Shown here piece by piece: positions 11,822 to 21,549 of a stretch of DNA of 64,000 nucleotides. Numbering within the stretch: position 1 is the first letter of the stretch; every line of letters starts with the position of its first letter. The notes beneath the pieces were generated by a model that was not told the DNA's origin, searched no databases, and saw nothing but the letters and a program-made list of their open reading frames with translations. This DNA comes from Dasypus novemcinctus (lineage: Eukaryota; Chordata; Mammalia; Cingulata; Dasypodidae). A program made the position numbers and the translations under genes. Where the stretch lies: NCBI RefSeq assembly GCF_030445035.2, contig NC_080677.1, positions 5,208,001 through 5,272,000 of the forward strand, in the 5' to 3' direction.

Positions 11822-12345
11822 TCCCACTTGGGAACTGAATCGTGTGGGCAACAAAAGGCATGTTTTGGTCCATGTTCCTGTGGGCGTGAACCCATTCGTA
11901 AACGACCTTTCAGGATGTTGTTATTGGTTAAGGCCTGGACATGTTTGACAGCAGGGTCTTCAAAGATCCTATCTAGATGAGGCCAGATTGAATCAGGGCA
12001 ACTCTTAATCCAGTATGGCTGAACTCCTTCCAAGGAAAGGAAACTGGATGGGGAAGTAGAAGCCAGAAGTCAGCGGAAAGCAGAGGGACAGACAAAGTGG
12101 GAGGAACTGCCACGTGTCGGAGGAGTGCTGGAATGCTGCGAACCCTGGGCAGAAGCAAGGCCTGCCAGTGCTTGGCTGCTGGCCTCCAACCGTGAGACAG
12201 GAAATGCCTGCCGTTGAAGGCACCACTGCGTGGTAATGGTCATAGAGGCCCTGGCCAACTACAACACCACTCCGCGAGCAAGGTCGATGATCCCACGAAT
12301 AACAAGCCTTGAAGGGCTCTTTGACTGCTAGCTTGGTGAAGCTGA
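11822..12345 (+). repeat. MaLR-like LTR, sense
   Basis: AACTGAATCGTGTGGGCAAC is followed by CCTGTGGGCGTGAACCCATT, a GTTAAGGCCTGG block, TTAATCCAGTATGGC, an A/G-rich middle and ACCGTGAGACAGG. This follows the order of MLT1-type LTRs read in the sense direction. The far end is indistinct and the copy is old. There is no associated internal region. Confidence 0.5.
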
Positions 12346-12374
12346 AGAAGTATTCTGCTGAAAAGTTTGACTCT

Positions 12375-12794
12375 GGGCGGCGGACTTGGCCCAGTGGTTA
12401 GGGCATCCGCCTACCACATGAGAGGTCCACGGTTCAAACCCCGGGCCTCCTTGACCCGTGTGGAGCTGGCCCATGCGCAGTGCTGATGCACACAAGGAGT
12501 GCCCTGCCACGCAGGGGTGTCCCCGCATAGGGGAGCCCCACGTGCAAGGAGTGCGCCCCATAAGGAGAGCCGCCCAGCGCGAAAGGAAGTGCAGCCTGCC
12601 CAGGAATGGCGCCGCACACACGGAGAGCTGACACAGCAAGATGACGCAGCAAAAACGAGACACACATTCCCGGTGCCGCTGACAACAACAGAAGCAGACA
12701 AAGAAGACACAGCAAATAGACACAGAGAACAGACAGCCAGGGGCGGGTGGGGGGGGAGGGGAGAAATAAATACATAAATCTTTAAAAAAAAAAA
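12375..12794 (+). mobile_element. DAS-SINE, full length
   Basis: The tRNA-like head has A box TGGCCCAGTGGTTAGGGC and B box GGTTCAAACCCC. A long tRNA-unrelated body follows, with repeated CAAGGAGTGC words, then an A-rich end with AATAAATA and a poly(A). An imperfect target duplication (12360-12374 and 12795-12809, 12 of 15 matching) flanks it. About 420 bp, transcribable by RNA polymerase III in principle, it depends on L1 machinery for mobility. Confidence 0.85.
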
Positions 12795-12837
12795 GGAAAG
12801 TTTTCCTCTGCTTCGTATAGTGGAAGCTCTCTATGAT

Positions 12838-13560
12838 TTACATACTTTCTAACACAAGCTCTAAAAGGCAAACCTGACACCACAGTGCCTTGCTAAGGGG
12901 CTGTGCACATGCGTCTGTGATTGCCGGCTTCTGAGCACCAGCCGCCAGCTCCCGGGACTGCCCACGGCCTCTGCCTGGTCTCCAGAGCTCGTCTGTCCTG
13001 TGAGCGGGGAGCAGGGGGCGCCCCACCAGGCACATGGTGCGAACTGGCTCCCCTGGCCCCCTGCAACATTAAACTCGTTTCTGCACAGCAGTAACTGGCT
13101 TCCTCACCTCCCCACACCTCAAGCGGTATTTCCGGGATCATCTCCAGAATCAACTACTTGCCCTTAAATCTTCCTCTCGGGGTCAGCTTTGGAGGGAACC
13201 CAGATTAAGACCAGGACATAAATGGACATTCTGGGATGGAGAAGTTGATTCTCCACAACTTAACTCGGCATTTACTGTATTCCAGATCTAAATCTCAGTA
13301 GGATTTTTGGCTGTATTAATCGGAACAAATGACTTTCAAGTTCATCCTCTAGGAAAAGTGCGTGCAAGTGGCAAGGATTGCTTTAAAGAACTCTAATAAG
13401 GGAACAGTGTCTTTCCAGGTGCCAAAACACATGATAGTGATCAAATTTAAATATCACTGACACAGGGCTTGATGGACAATTTAATAGAACAGTATGTTTT
13501 AGAAACAGGTGCAGCTATCTTGTCAAGAAATAGTATTAAGAGAACTGGTCTACTATTTGG
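12838..13560. other. Intergenic DNA, nothing recognised
   Basis: This is ordinary-composition sequence between a SINE and an ancient L1 fragment. A GGAACCCAGATTAAGAC motif near 13195 looks like the end of an old interspersed repeat, but I cannot name it. No exon was seen. Confidence 0.4.
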
Positions 13561-13890
13561 GGGGAAAATTAGAACTCTATCTTATGCCCTACCCCCCAAA
13601 TTCCAGATGAAGTAAAGATCTAAAAGTAAACATCTAAAAACATAAAAATACTACACGAAAACAGAGGTGACTATGTCAACACTGAGTGCAGGGGTGATTC
13701 CTAAATCTGACACCAAAGGCCAAGAAGCATGGAGCCTAGACTGATAATTCGGAATACCCAAAGAGGAAAAACTTCTGAAAGCCAAAAAAATGGAAAGTAT
13801 ATTTATTATGATGAAATATGTTTATGATTTAAGTTGAAAAACACAAGTGACAAAACAGAATGTGCACTTTTATCGCATGTCTGCTAATAC
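13560..13890 (+). repeat. Ancient L1 ORF2 fragment
   Basis: An A-rich stretch runs ATTCCAGATGAAGTAAAGATC, AAAACATAAAAATACTACACG, CCTAAATCTGACACCAAAGG and AAATGGAAAGTAT. This word order occurs in the C-terminal ORF2 region of old mammalian L1s. No open frame survives. The subfamily is not assigned. Confidence 0.45.
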
Positions 13891-13905
13891 ATTAAGAAAA
13901 ACTCT

Positions 13906-14310
13906 GGGGAACCGGACGTGGCTCAACTGATAGAGCATCGGTCTACCATACGGAGGGCCCAGGGTTCGATCCCCAGGGCCTCCTAACCCGTGTGGAGCTG
14001 GCCCACGCGCAGTGCTGATGCGCGCAAGGAGTGCCCTGCCACGCAGGGGTGCTCCCGTGTGGGGGTGCCCCATGCGCAAGGAGTGCGCCCCACAATGAGA
14101 GCTGTCCCACGTGAAAAAATGGACAGCCCGCCCAGGAGGGGCACTGCACACACAACTGACGCAGGAAGACGATGCAACAAAAAAAAGAGATGCAGTTTCC
14201 CGGTGGGTGCCACTGAGGGTGCAAGTGGACACAGAAGAATGCACAGTGAGTGGACACAGAGAGCAGACACAGGGCAGGGGGGAGAGATAAATAAAATCTT
14301 AAAAAAAAAA
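13906..14310 (+). mobile_element. DAS-SINE, second head type
   Basis: The body is the same as in the other DAS-SINEs here, but the tRNA-like head differs. The A box reads GTGGCTCAACTGATAGAGC and the B box GGGTTCGATCCCC, closer to a real tRNA than the copy at 12375. The insertion is flanked by AAGAAAAACTCT (13894-13905) and AATAAAACCTCT (14311-14322), 10 of 12 matching. It ends in AATCTTAAAAAA. Confidence 0.85.
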
Positions 14311-14322
14311 AATAAAACCTCT

Positions 14323-15655
14323 GGAAGGCTATATGGCAAATGTCAACAGCAACAGCGGTTCTCCCCAGAGGTAAAATTGTGGGTGGGATTTTTTTTCCCC
14401 TCTCTTTAGCAGTTTTTGTGTTTTCCCACAATGAGTTTGGGAAACACTGTTAGGCAGGCTTTAGTGAGAGCTTGTGAATCCCTGAGAAGGTAAAGCACGT
14501 GCAGTCACTGGGACCCATAGGGTCACTTTAAAACCCAGAAGGCTTGCCTGCCTCATTAAAGTAGAAAATACACCTAGACGAAGAAGTCAGCCGAGGGCTC
14601 GGCCAGCCTGGCAGCCTGGAACGGCCAGCCGGAGGCGGTGCCGGCCGTGGCCTGTGGCGGGGAGATGGCTGCCCCGTGGTGTGGCTGGAGGGTCTGCCCC
14701 AAGGGCAGAGGAGCCCCTCTGGCCTTGACACCAGCCTGTGGGCTCAAGCAGCAGGCACAGCAGGACTCAGCTCAACCCAAATCTTCTACTAATCATGTAC
14801 ATTCCTCTGTAACTTGTCTAATAGGAAAGAGTGGATTGGTCAAAATAACACTACCAGCTCCCTTTCTTTTTGTAAACTTTAAAATCATTCTCTCAGTTTT
14901 CTCTCCCTGGATGATTTTATCTAGTCTATCGCTTCAGCTGTCATCTAACTAACAACTGTTCCATGCAGACCTCTCTCTGAGCACCAGACTCCTGTACCTG
15001 AAGGCCTGCTGAACTTCTCCTGGATGGTTTGTGGAGATCTAAAACCTAATTCCAGAACTGACTTCTTGATCTCCTTCATCTCCCCCAACCCCAACCCAAT
15101 ACCCCCCCCCCCAGGCGTCTTTCAGTCTATGGCTGCCGCCTTCTCTCCAGGTCCTTAGTCGCTTACAAGTCCTCCATCCTCCTCAGCAACCTCCTAACAC
15201 ACACACACAAGCACATGCACATGCTTGCACAGCGTACATGCACACGTTTACACACACCTGCACACTCATACCCAAATTCACATGTGCATGCACACATATA
15301 CATGCACGCACATACCTGGAATCTTAAGACTTTTCCTCATCTCAACTCCTTCCCTTCTCCAACTTACCCCAAACTACTGTCAGTCTTCCTTGGATTAGGG
15401 CACTTTTACCCTTGTGATCTTTGATCCATTTTCATGTAACTTAAAACATAAAAATATAAATAAACCAAAACACATCAATTCTTTCCATTGCATTCCAGGG
15501 AAAATAAATTACCAAACATGCTCATAAGATGCCTTGCCTTGTAGGGTCCTTTGGGGGCAGCCTTCTTTTAAGGACTTGAAAACAGCCAAGTGCCCTCTAG
15601 CCTCAGGGCCTTAGCAAATATGTTCCCTGTACAGGTTCCCTCCCCTTCACTCTTT
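14323..15655. other. Intergenic DNA with a CA-rich tract
   Basis: No exon was recognised. 14580-14760 is GC-rich, 14760-15190 is ordinary, and 15198-15320 is a degenerate CA/CATG tract. Part of 14760-15180 may be an old repeat, but I cannot name it. Confidence 0.45.
15198..15320. repeat. Degenerate CA microsatellite
   Basis: ACACACACACACA is followed by interrupted CACATGCACATG, TACATGCACACG and CACATACATGC-like units. It is a decayed dinucleotide repeat. Confidence 0.8.
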
Positions 15656-16035
15656 TTTTTTCTCTCCCTTTCCCCCGACCCCCAGTTGTCCATTCACTGT
15701 GTGTTCTTCTGTGACTGCTTCTATCCTTATCAGTGGCACCAGGAATCTGTGTTTCTTTTTGCTGCGTCATCTTGCTGTGTCAGCTCTTCGTGTGTGTGGC
15801 ACCATTCCTGGGCAGCCTGCACTTTCTTTCGTGCTGGGCGGCTCTCCTTACGGGGCACACTCCTTGCGCGTGGGGCTCCCCTACACAGGGGACACCCCTG
15901 CGTGGCAGGGCACTCCTTGCGCGCATCAGCACTGCACATGGGCCAACTCCACACGGGTCAAGGGCTCCGGGGTTTGAACCGCGGACCTCCCATGTGGTAG
16001 GCGGACGCCCTAACCACTGGGCCAAGTCCGCTTCC
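15656..16035 (-). mobile_element. DAS-SINE, antisense
   Basis: The reverse strand carries the tRNA-like head (A box at about 16012-16027, B box at about 15969-15980) and the usual body. Poly(T) lies at the left, as expected for an antisense insertion. A perfect 14-bp target duplication, CCCCTTCACTCTTT, lies at 15642-15655 and 16036-16049. Confidence 0.9.
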
Positions 16036-16919
16036 CCCCTTCACTCTTTACCTTGCTGAGGACCCTGTTCTCTAGGTCTCAGCTCACACTACAACTGGGT
16101 GTGGAGAACACAGGGTGTTTTCCCGTAGGACTGACTGCTGTTCTTCTTTTCTTCCTTCCTTCCAGTGGCTCTTGTAGAGGTCAAGAGTCTCCTCCATGTT
16201 CACTCTGCTTCTCCCTGTTTCCAGTATTAACAGTATAAGTCCCAGGCTGCCACCTCCAGCTCATTCCCTTCCCCCAAGGTAGATCAGAGAAAGTTCTTTT
16301 CTGCATCCCACTTGCGACAACCGCCATTAGTACCAGCTATTCCTGGCTCACTGTTTTGTGCCTGGTCTTGTGTCCACTCTGCTCTTGGGCCCTACAGAGC
16401 CCCAAGCCTGGAACCATTGCAGGTTCCCAGAAAGACCAGCTCCCAACTCACTACAGACTTTCCTGTGCAAGTTCTCAAAGTAGCTTCCGCAGCCCTGCTT
16501 GCTTCCCTAGCAAAATTCTATCTACCCTGGGTTTTCTAGAAACGTGTCCAAATCCTATTCATGGTGTTTTTTAACTATCATTTCAATGGATTTTAGGGAC
16601 GGAAGGGGGTCCTTGGGTTCTGACTACGACCTGGAACCTCAGCAGTAGTTTCCAAATACAGACTGGGGACATGCATCACAGTTTTGGGGTTGGGCAGCCT
16701 GGCAGGCAGCCTCCACGTGCTTAAGTGGTGGAATTTATGAGATGATCTGGGGGGGGGGGCGGTGAACATATGAAATTGGAGTTGTTTCAGGAGATTGGGG
16801 ATGTATGGTGTATGAACAGTTTTGTAGCAAAGGAGATCCAAGATGCCAGGGTTCTGGACAAAACCAAGTAGGCTCTCCAAAGGAGTGCTACTCCCTCTAG
16901 ATTTCCTGACCATACTCAC

Positions 16920-17101
16920 TGTAGCAGTTTGATATAGTTATGAATTACAAAAATAGATATTGGATTATGTTTGTAAACTTGTCTGAAGCTGGACATGATT
17001 AATTTATGATTAGGGCTTTGATTGGGCCACAGCAGTAGGGAGTTGAGTCCCTGCCCCTTGGTGGGTGGGGACTCCAAGATAAAAAGCATGGCAAAGGACA
17101 G
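16920..17101 (+). repeat. MaLR-like LTR, 5' half (split element)
   Basis: It starts TGTAGCAGTTTGATATAG and runs through GATATTGGATTATG, GGGCTTTGATTGGGCCAC and GGTGGGTGGGGACTC to GGCAAAGGACAG. The element resumes at 20791, so it is one LTR of about 530 bp interrupted by 3.7 kb. The TG start and CA end (21137) and the AATAAA-like and TATAAA-like words near the right end suit an ERVL-MaLR type LTR. It is probably a xenarthran relative of MLT1. No retroviral genes are attached. Confidence 0.6.
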
Positions 17102-17357
17102 GTTTTTTGTTTTTGATTTTTTAAAAGAAATGGAAAAATCCAATTATCAAATTTATTTGGAAGGGTAAGAGGCCCTGAATAGCCAGAAACATCTTAAAAA
17201 AGAAGAACAAAGTTGGAGGACTCTCACTTCCAGACTTTAAATCATATTACCTAGCTCCAGTGGTAAAAATATCATGTTACTGGCATAAAGATAGACATTC
17301 ACCAATGGAACCAAATTAATGATTCAGAAACAGACCCTCATATCTATGGTCAAGTGA
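17102..17357 (+). mobile_element. L1 ORF2 fragment, sense, inside split LTR
   Basis: After a T-rich lead (17102-17122), 17127-17357 matches L1 ORF2 of this window in the sense direction. The landmarks are TCAAATTTATTTGGAAGG, CAGAAACATCTTAAAAA, ACTCTCACTTCCAGAC and CTATGGTCAAGTGATTTT (compare 57180-57415). It is directly followed by an antisense L1 3' UTR, so the two form a chimeric block. It is non-coding. Confidence 0.7.
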
Positions 17358-20300
17358 TTTTTTAAAAAAATTTATCACCTTTTTTAAAAAAAGATAAATA
17401 GATCACACAAAACATGTTAAAAAACATGCGGTTCCCATATACTCCACTCCCCCCACAACCCACTCCTCCCACATGAACATCCCATTTCATCAGTAAGTCA
17501 CATTCATTGCATTTGGTGAACACACCCTGGAGCACTGCCATACTGCATGGACCATAGTTTACAATGTAGTTCACACTCTCCCCAGTCCATCCAGTGGGTT
17601 ATGTCAGGATATACACTGTCCTGCATCTGTCCCTGTAATATCATTCAGGACAACTCCAAGTCCTGAAAATGGCCCATATCATACCCCTTCCTCCCTCTCT
17701 CTGCCCTCAGCAACTCCCGTGACCACCATCTCCATATCAATGATACAATTAATTTCATTGCTTGAGTCACAACAGTTCTATAGTAGAATATCAACAAGTC
17801 CACTCCAATCCATATTATAATCCTTCATCCTGTGGATCCTAGAATGGCAATGTCCACTCCACCTCTAAATCTAGAGGGGGCCTTAAATCCCACATGGCTG
17901 ATGGGTGCAATTCTTCTTCTTGCAGTTGTAGACACTAACAGTTCCCTGGTGTGGTGGTTGACCATTCTCACCTCCCCGTCAGCTGACCTGTGCAAGTCCA
18001 GCAAACTGGAGAGTAGGAGCTACAACTCTGCTGAGGCTCAGGGCCCAGCTGGCACATGGACAGTCCAGAGATTCAACTCTTCTGAGCATACACAAATCCA
18101 AGAGCCAACCACAGGTTCAGTAAAAGTAACAGAAGAGGTATGTGTAGAGAAGTCACATCTGAGACCCAACTCCATCACATTCAGGAGCACAAATTCCAAA
18201 GTAGGGCCCACTGGCAAGGCACAGAACTCCAGAGCCATCTGCCATGATGGCAGGACCTGGGTGTCTCTGTAGCCCTCAGGAGCACCAGTACCTGGGGTTG
18301 TATCTACTTTGGCTGTCTCTGGGGTCCTGCTGAGACGTACATAAGCGCGATCCCTCTGATGACCTCCCAAATCATTTTGAAGTCTCTTAGTCACATAAAC
18401 TCATTTGTCTTTACCATTTTCCCCTTTTATTCAAGGTCTTTTTCTAGTTGCATCACTGGCTGGTTATTGGTAGTAATCCCTTGGTGCCAGGGAGGCTCAT
18501 CCCCGGGAGTCATGTCCCATGCTGGGAGGAAGGTAATACATTTACATGCTGACTTTGGCTTAGAGAGTTGCCACATTTGAGCAACATGGAGGCTCTAAGG
18601 AGGTAACTCTTAGGCACCCTGCAGCTCTGGACTAGTTGAAATTTTAAGCACACAATGACCATCCTTCATCATTGGTCTTTGTCCTTGCACTTGGCGGATT
18701 GTTGCTGTTCCATTGGGGAACATGACAGAGCTCCCCCGGATGGGAACTTAGCACTTCCTCAGTTGTCATGTGTAACTCTATTCACTATGACAATACCCAA
18801 CAAACATCCAAAGATATCTATATACCCTATATGCATGCCCTGGAGAACTCTCTCTCAACCATGCATCCCCCATCAATGACGCCCCACACCAGCGCTCCTT
18901 CCCTGCCATAGTTGAACCCTTCTGTGATCCAAACTTCTTCAAAAATGAAGCCTAATATATTGTCAAATTCAATTCATAAGAAAATGAAATGGTATTGACA
19001 AGTTTAAAGATTAGAAATAGAATACATAATAATTTAGACAAACTAAAAGAAAGTAAAAAATAAATTGGGGGAAACGGACTTTGGCCCAGTGGTTAGGGCG
19101 TCCGTCTACCATATGGGAGGTCCGCGGTTCAAACCCCGGGCCTCCTTGACCCATGTGGAGCTGGCCATGTGCAGCGCTGATGCGCGCAAGGAGTGCCGTG
19201 CCACGCAAGGGTGTCCCCCGCGTGGGGGAGCCCCACGCGCAAGGAGTGCGCCCGTGAGGAAAGCCGCCCAGCGTGAAAAGAAAGAGCAGCCTGCCCAGGA
19301 ATGGCGCCGCCCACACTTCCCGTGCCGCTGACGACAACAGAAGTGGACAAAGAAACAAGACGCAGCAAATAGACACCAAGAACAGACAACCAGGGGAGGG
19401 GGGGAAATTAAATAAATAAATAAATCTTTTTAAAAAAATAATAAATAAATTGGGATATTAAAAATGATGAAGAATATTATAAAACTTTGTTTTTGATGTT
19501 TTGCCTTTCATCACAGTAATAGGTGTTGCCCTGCATGTACAGTTGCAAGGCAATCTCCTCCATTCCTTCCTCAGTGTCTACATCCTTTTTTATTTTAATT
19601 TTGGTTTTGTCTTCTAAAAAGTTTTAGATCACAGAAAAGTCACATGTACAAAATAGGGGACTCCCATACCCAGCATATACCCTTTTCCCATATACCCTTT
19701 TCCCACTTCCCCAGCAATTATCTTTTTACATGTGAATGTTATATTTGCTACAGCTGATGTACAGATATTGAAACACAGCTACCAACCATGGTTCCATTAT
19801 AGTTTATATTTTAGACCTATACTTTTTAAGATTTTTGGTTCCATTATAGTTTATATTTTAGACCATATACTTTTCTAAATTTTTGGTTACATTATGGTTT
19901 ACATTTTAGACTATACAGTTTTATAAATTTTTGGTGAAATTTAACATGGCTTATATCCATCATTGCAAGATTTTGTGGAACATTTCCATTGCCCACCCTC
20001 CCCCTTCCCCCCCCCCCCCACTTGCCCTGCTTCCATCTATTCTATTCCTCTCTCCCCCTCCCCTCAGGGCCCACAGTGACAACCAAGCTTCACTGCTTGA
20101 AGGACAAGATTCATAGATACTTGCAGCAATGCTGAGGGCTTGACACCCTAGTCTGTCCTCCGCCATTGGGAGCCACCCATGCTCTTGAGAGACACCCTCT
20201 CCTCTGTTTGAGAATATCGGTCCGTCCCAGAATGGGGCTACAACACTTTCCTGCTCGTTGTATGGGTCTCCATCCACTGATAGACCACACTGTGACAAGA

Positions 20301-20781
20301 TGAGCACTCACACTCTCCCTAGAGGCCTGCCCCAGGTGTACCCTGTGCCAGATGCCCCCCGTGAAACACCCCAAACAAATAACCCTTATTAAATTTTCTA
20401 AAGAGTTTTCTCAACATTATAGTTTCAACCACATACCTGACCATCTCCCACATTCACCGACTCACTCCAAACCCTCCCCCTAGTCCATGGACCATCTGAC
20501 CTGTCCTCCCAACACTAGCCCCCCTGAAGCCTACAGAGCCCCACCCAGTAGTACCTATGCCCCCATCTTATCCCTTCACTACACAACTACTTACCTCCAC
20601 TTTATCATAGATTCCTCCCATGTAGGCATCTGCTCACAACCTTCCTCTCCCCCATATTTCCTGTAAGCCTATCTATCGTCCAGTCTCTAGCTCTCTGAGA
20701 CAGTTTGATTTGCTTAATTCATATCAGAGAGGTCATGTAGTTTTTGTCCTTCAATGCCTGGCTTGCTTCACTCAATATAAG
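17358..20781 (-). mobile_element. L1 3' region, long two-module form, antisense
   Basis: This is the reverse complement of the 3' region of the L1 at 35290-41098, with matching landmarks throughout. Both terminal words (GGAGGAGTGG...CATATACTCCAC) and internal blocks agree, and the 5' truncation is at the word equivalent to 38085 (TTGAGTGAAGCAAGCC). An internal A-rich seam lies at about 19584-19605. A DAS-SINE is nested at 19067-19440. Without that SINE the copy is about 3.05 kb. It is old and non-coding. Confidence 0.8.
19067..19440 (+). mobile_element. DAS-SINE nested in L1
   Basis: The head TTTGGCCCAGTGGTTAGGGCG (A box) with GGTTCAAACCCC (B box) is followed by the standard body and an AATAAATAAATAAATC end. 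AATAAATTGGG is repeated on both sides (19059-19069 and about 19442-19452). It interrupts the antisense L1 3' UTR, since the L1 alignment continues on either side, so it is younger than that L1. Confidence 0.85.
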
Positions 20782-20790
20782 AAAGGACAG

Positions 20791-21138
20791 AGTTTTTTAA
20801 TGTTGGAGTTTTGATGTTGAAGTTTAATGCTGAAGCCTTAAGCTGGAGCCTGGGGAAGTAAGCACACACAGGAAGGAGAAGCAAGCCCTGGAAGAGAGGG
20901 ACCCTGAGCCCAAGCCCAGAGAGAAGCAAGACTGGAAAGAGAGGAACCCAGGAAGCCTGAACTCTGGCCGACATCGGCAGCCATTTGCTCCAACACGTGG
21001 AAATAGACTTTGGTGAGGGAAGTAACTTATGCTTTATGGCCTGGTAACTGTAAGTGCCTAACCCAAATAAATACCCTTTATAAAAGCCAACAGGCTTCTA
21101 GTATTTTGTATCAGCACTCCTTTGGCTGATTAATACAC
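20791..21138 (+). repeat. MaLR-like LTR, 3' half (split element)
   Basis: This continues the LTR begun at 16920. AGTTTTTTAATGTTGG is followed by a GAAG- and CCTGG-rich middle, AACACGTGGAAATAGAC, CCAAATAAATACCC, and then TATAAAAGCC before the end TTAATACA. The nine bases AAAGGACAG are duplicated at 17093-17101 and 20782-20790, which marks the insertion that split it. Confidence 0.6.
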
Positions 21139-21150
21139 TCAATATCAGAA

Positions 21151-21163
21151 ATTAATGTTTAAC
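21151..21163. promoter_or_regulatory. DDC: HNF1-type site, candidate DDC non-neuronal promoter
   Basis: The minus strand reads GTTAAACATTAAT, which differs from the HNF1 palindrome GTTAATNATTAAC at two of twelve defined positions. It lies 14 bp after the LTR end and shortly before a candidate exon with a good donor. The kidney and liver promoter of DDC is known to need HNF1, and that promoter lies upstream of the neuronal one in other mammals, as here. The site is seen in the sequence; its function is inferred. Confidence 0.4.
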
Positions 21164-21189
21164 CAGCAGTTTCACTGAAAATGCAAGGA

Positions 21190-21333
21190 CAGGGGAATGT
21201 GTCAATTTGAAGCGGCAAGAAGAATTACCTGCTGGAGTATAACCCGCTGCTGCTGCTTCAGACTTTTCAGTCCCCAAAGCCTGAGAATCCCAGAAAGGAG
21301 AGTAGGCTGGGAAGGAATTAGAGTTCTCAGCAA
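21190..21333 (+). other. DDC: Candidate DDC non-neuronal first exon
   Basis: This untranslated segment ends at CAA followed by GTAAGT at 21334-21339, a near-consensus splice donor, 30-170 bp downstream of the HNF1-type site. It has no ATG with a long frame. The start is only a guess from promoter spacing. In other mammals DDC has an untranslated first exon for non-neuronal tissue upstream of the neuronal one, and this is the best-placed candidate. Transcript or conservation data would be needed to confirm it. Confidence 0.3.
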
Positions 21334-21549
21334 GTAAGTCTACGGTTTTATATTTAATCACGTTCTTACTGCTGGAAACAGCAACAGTTGTACCTTGACT
21401 CTTTGACCCCACCTTACTGAAAGTCTGCTTAACGTTAACTCGTTTTACGAGATCTGTAATTGACCCTCTGCTTGCTCTGCTGTGCTGAAGGCTGGACCCT
21501 GAGGGCTCCCACATCACACACGGTCCACCCAGGAACTCGAGTTTCCTAA

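Noticed and set aside
12382..12450. tRNA gene at a SINE head (also at 13912, 19075 and 46010)
   Set aside because: A and B boxes are present, but the heads are part of DAS-SINEs with long bodies, poly(A) tails and target duplications, and they do not fold as intact tRNAs.
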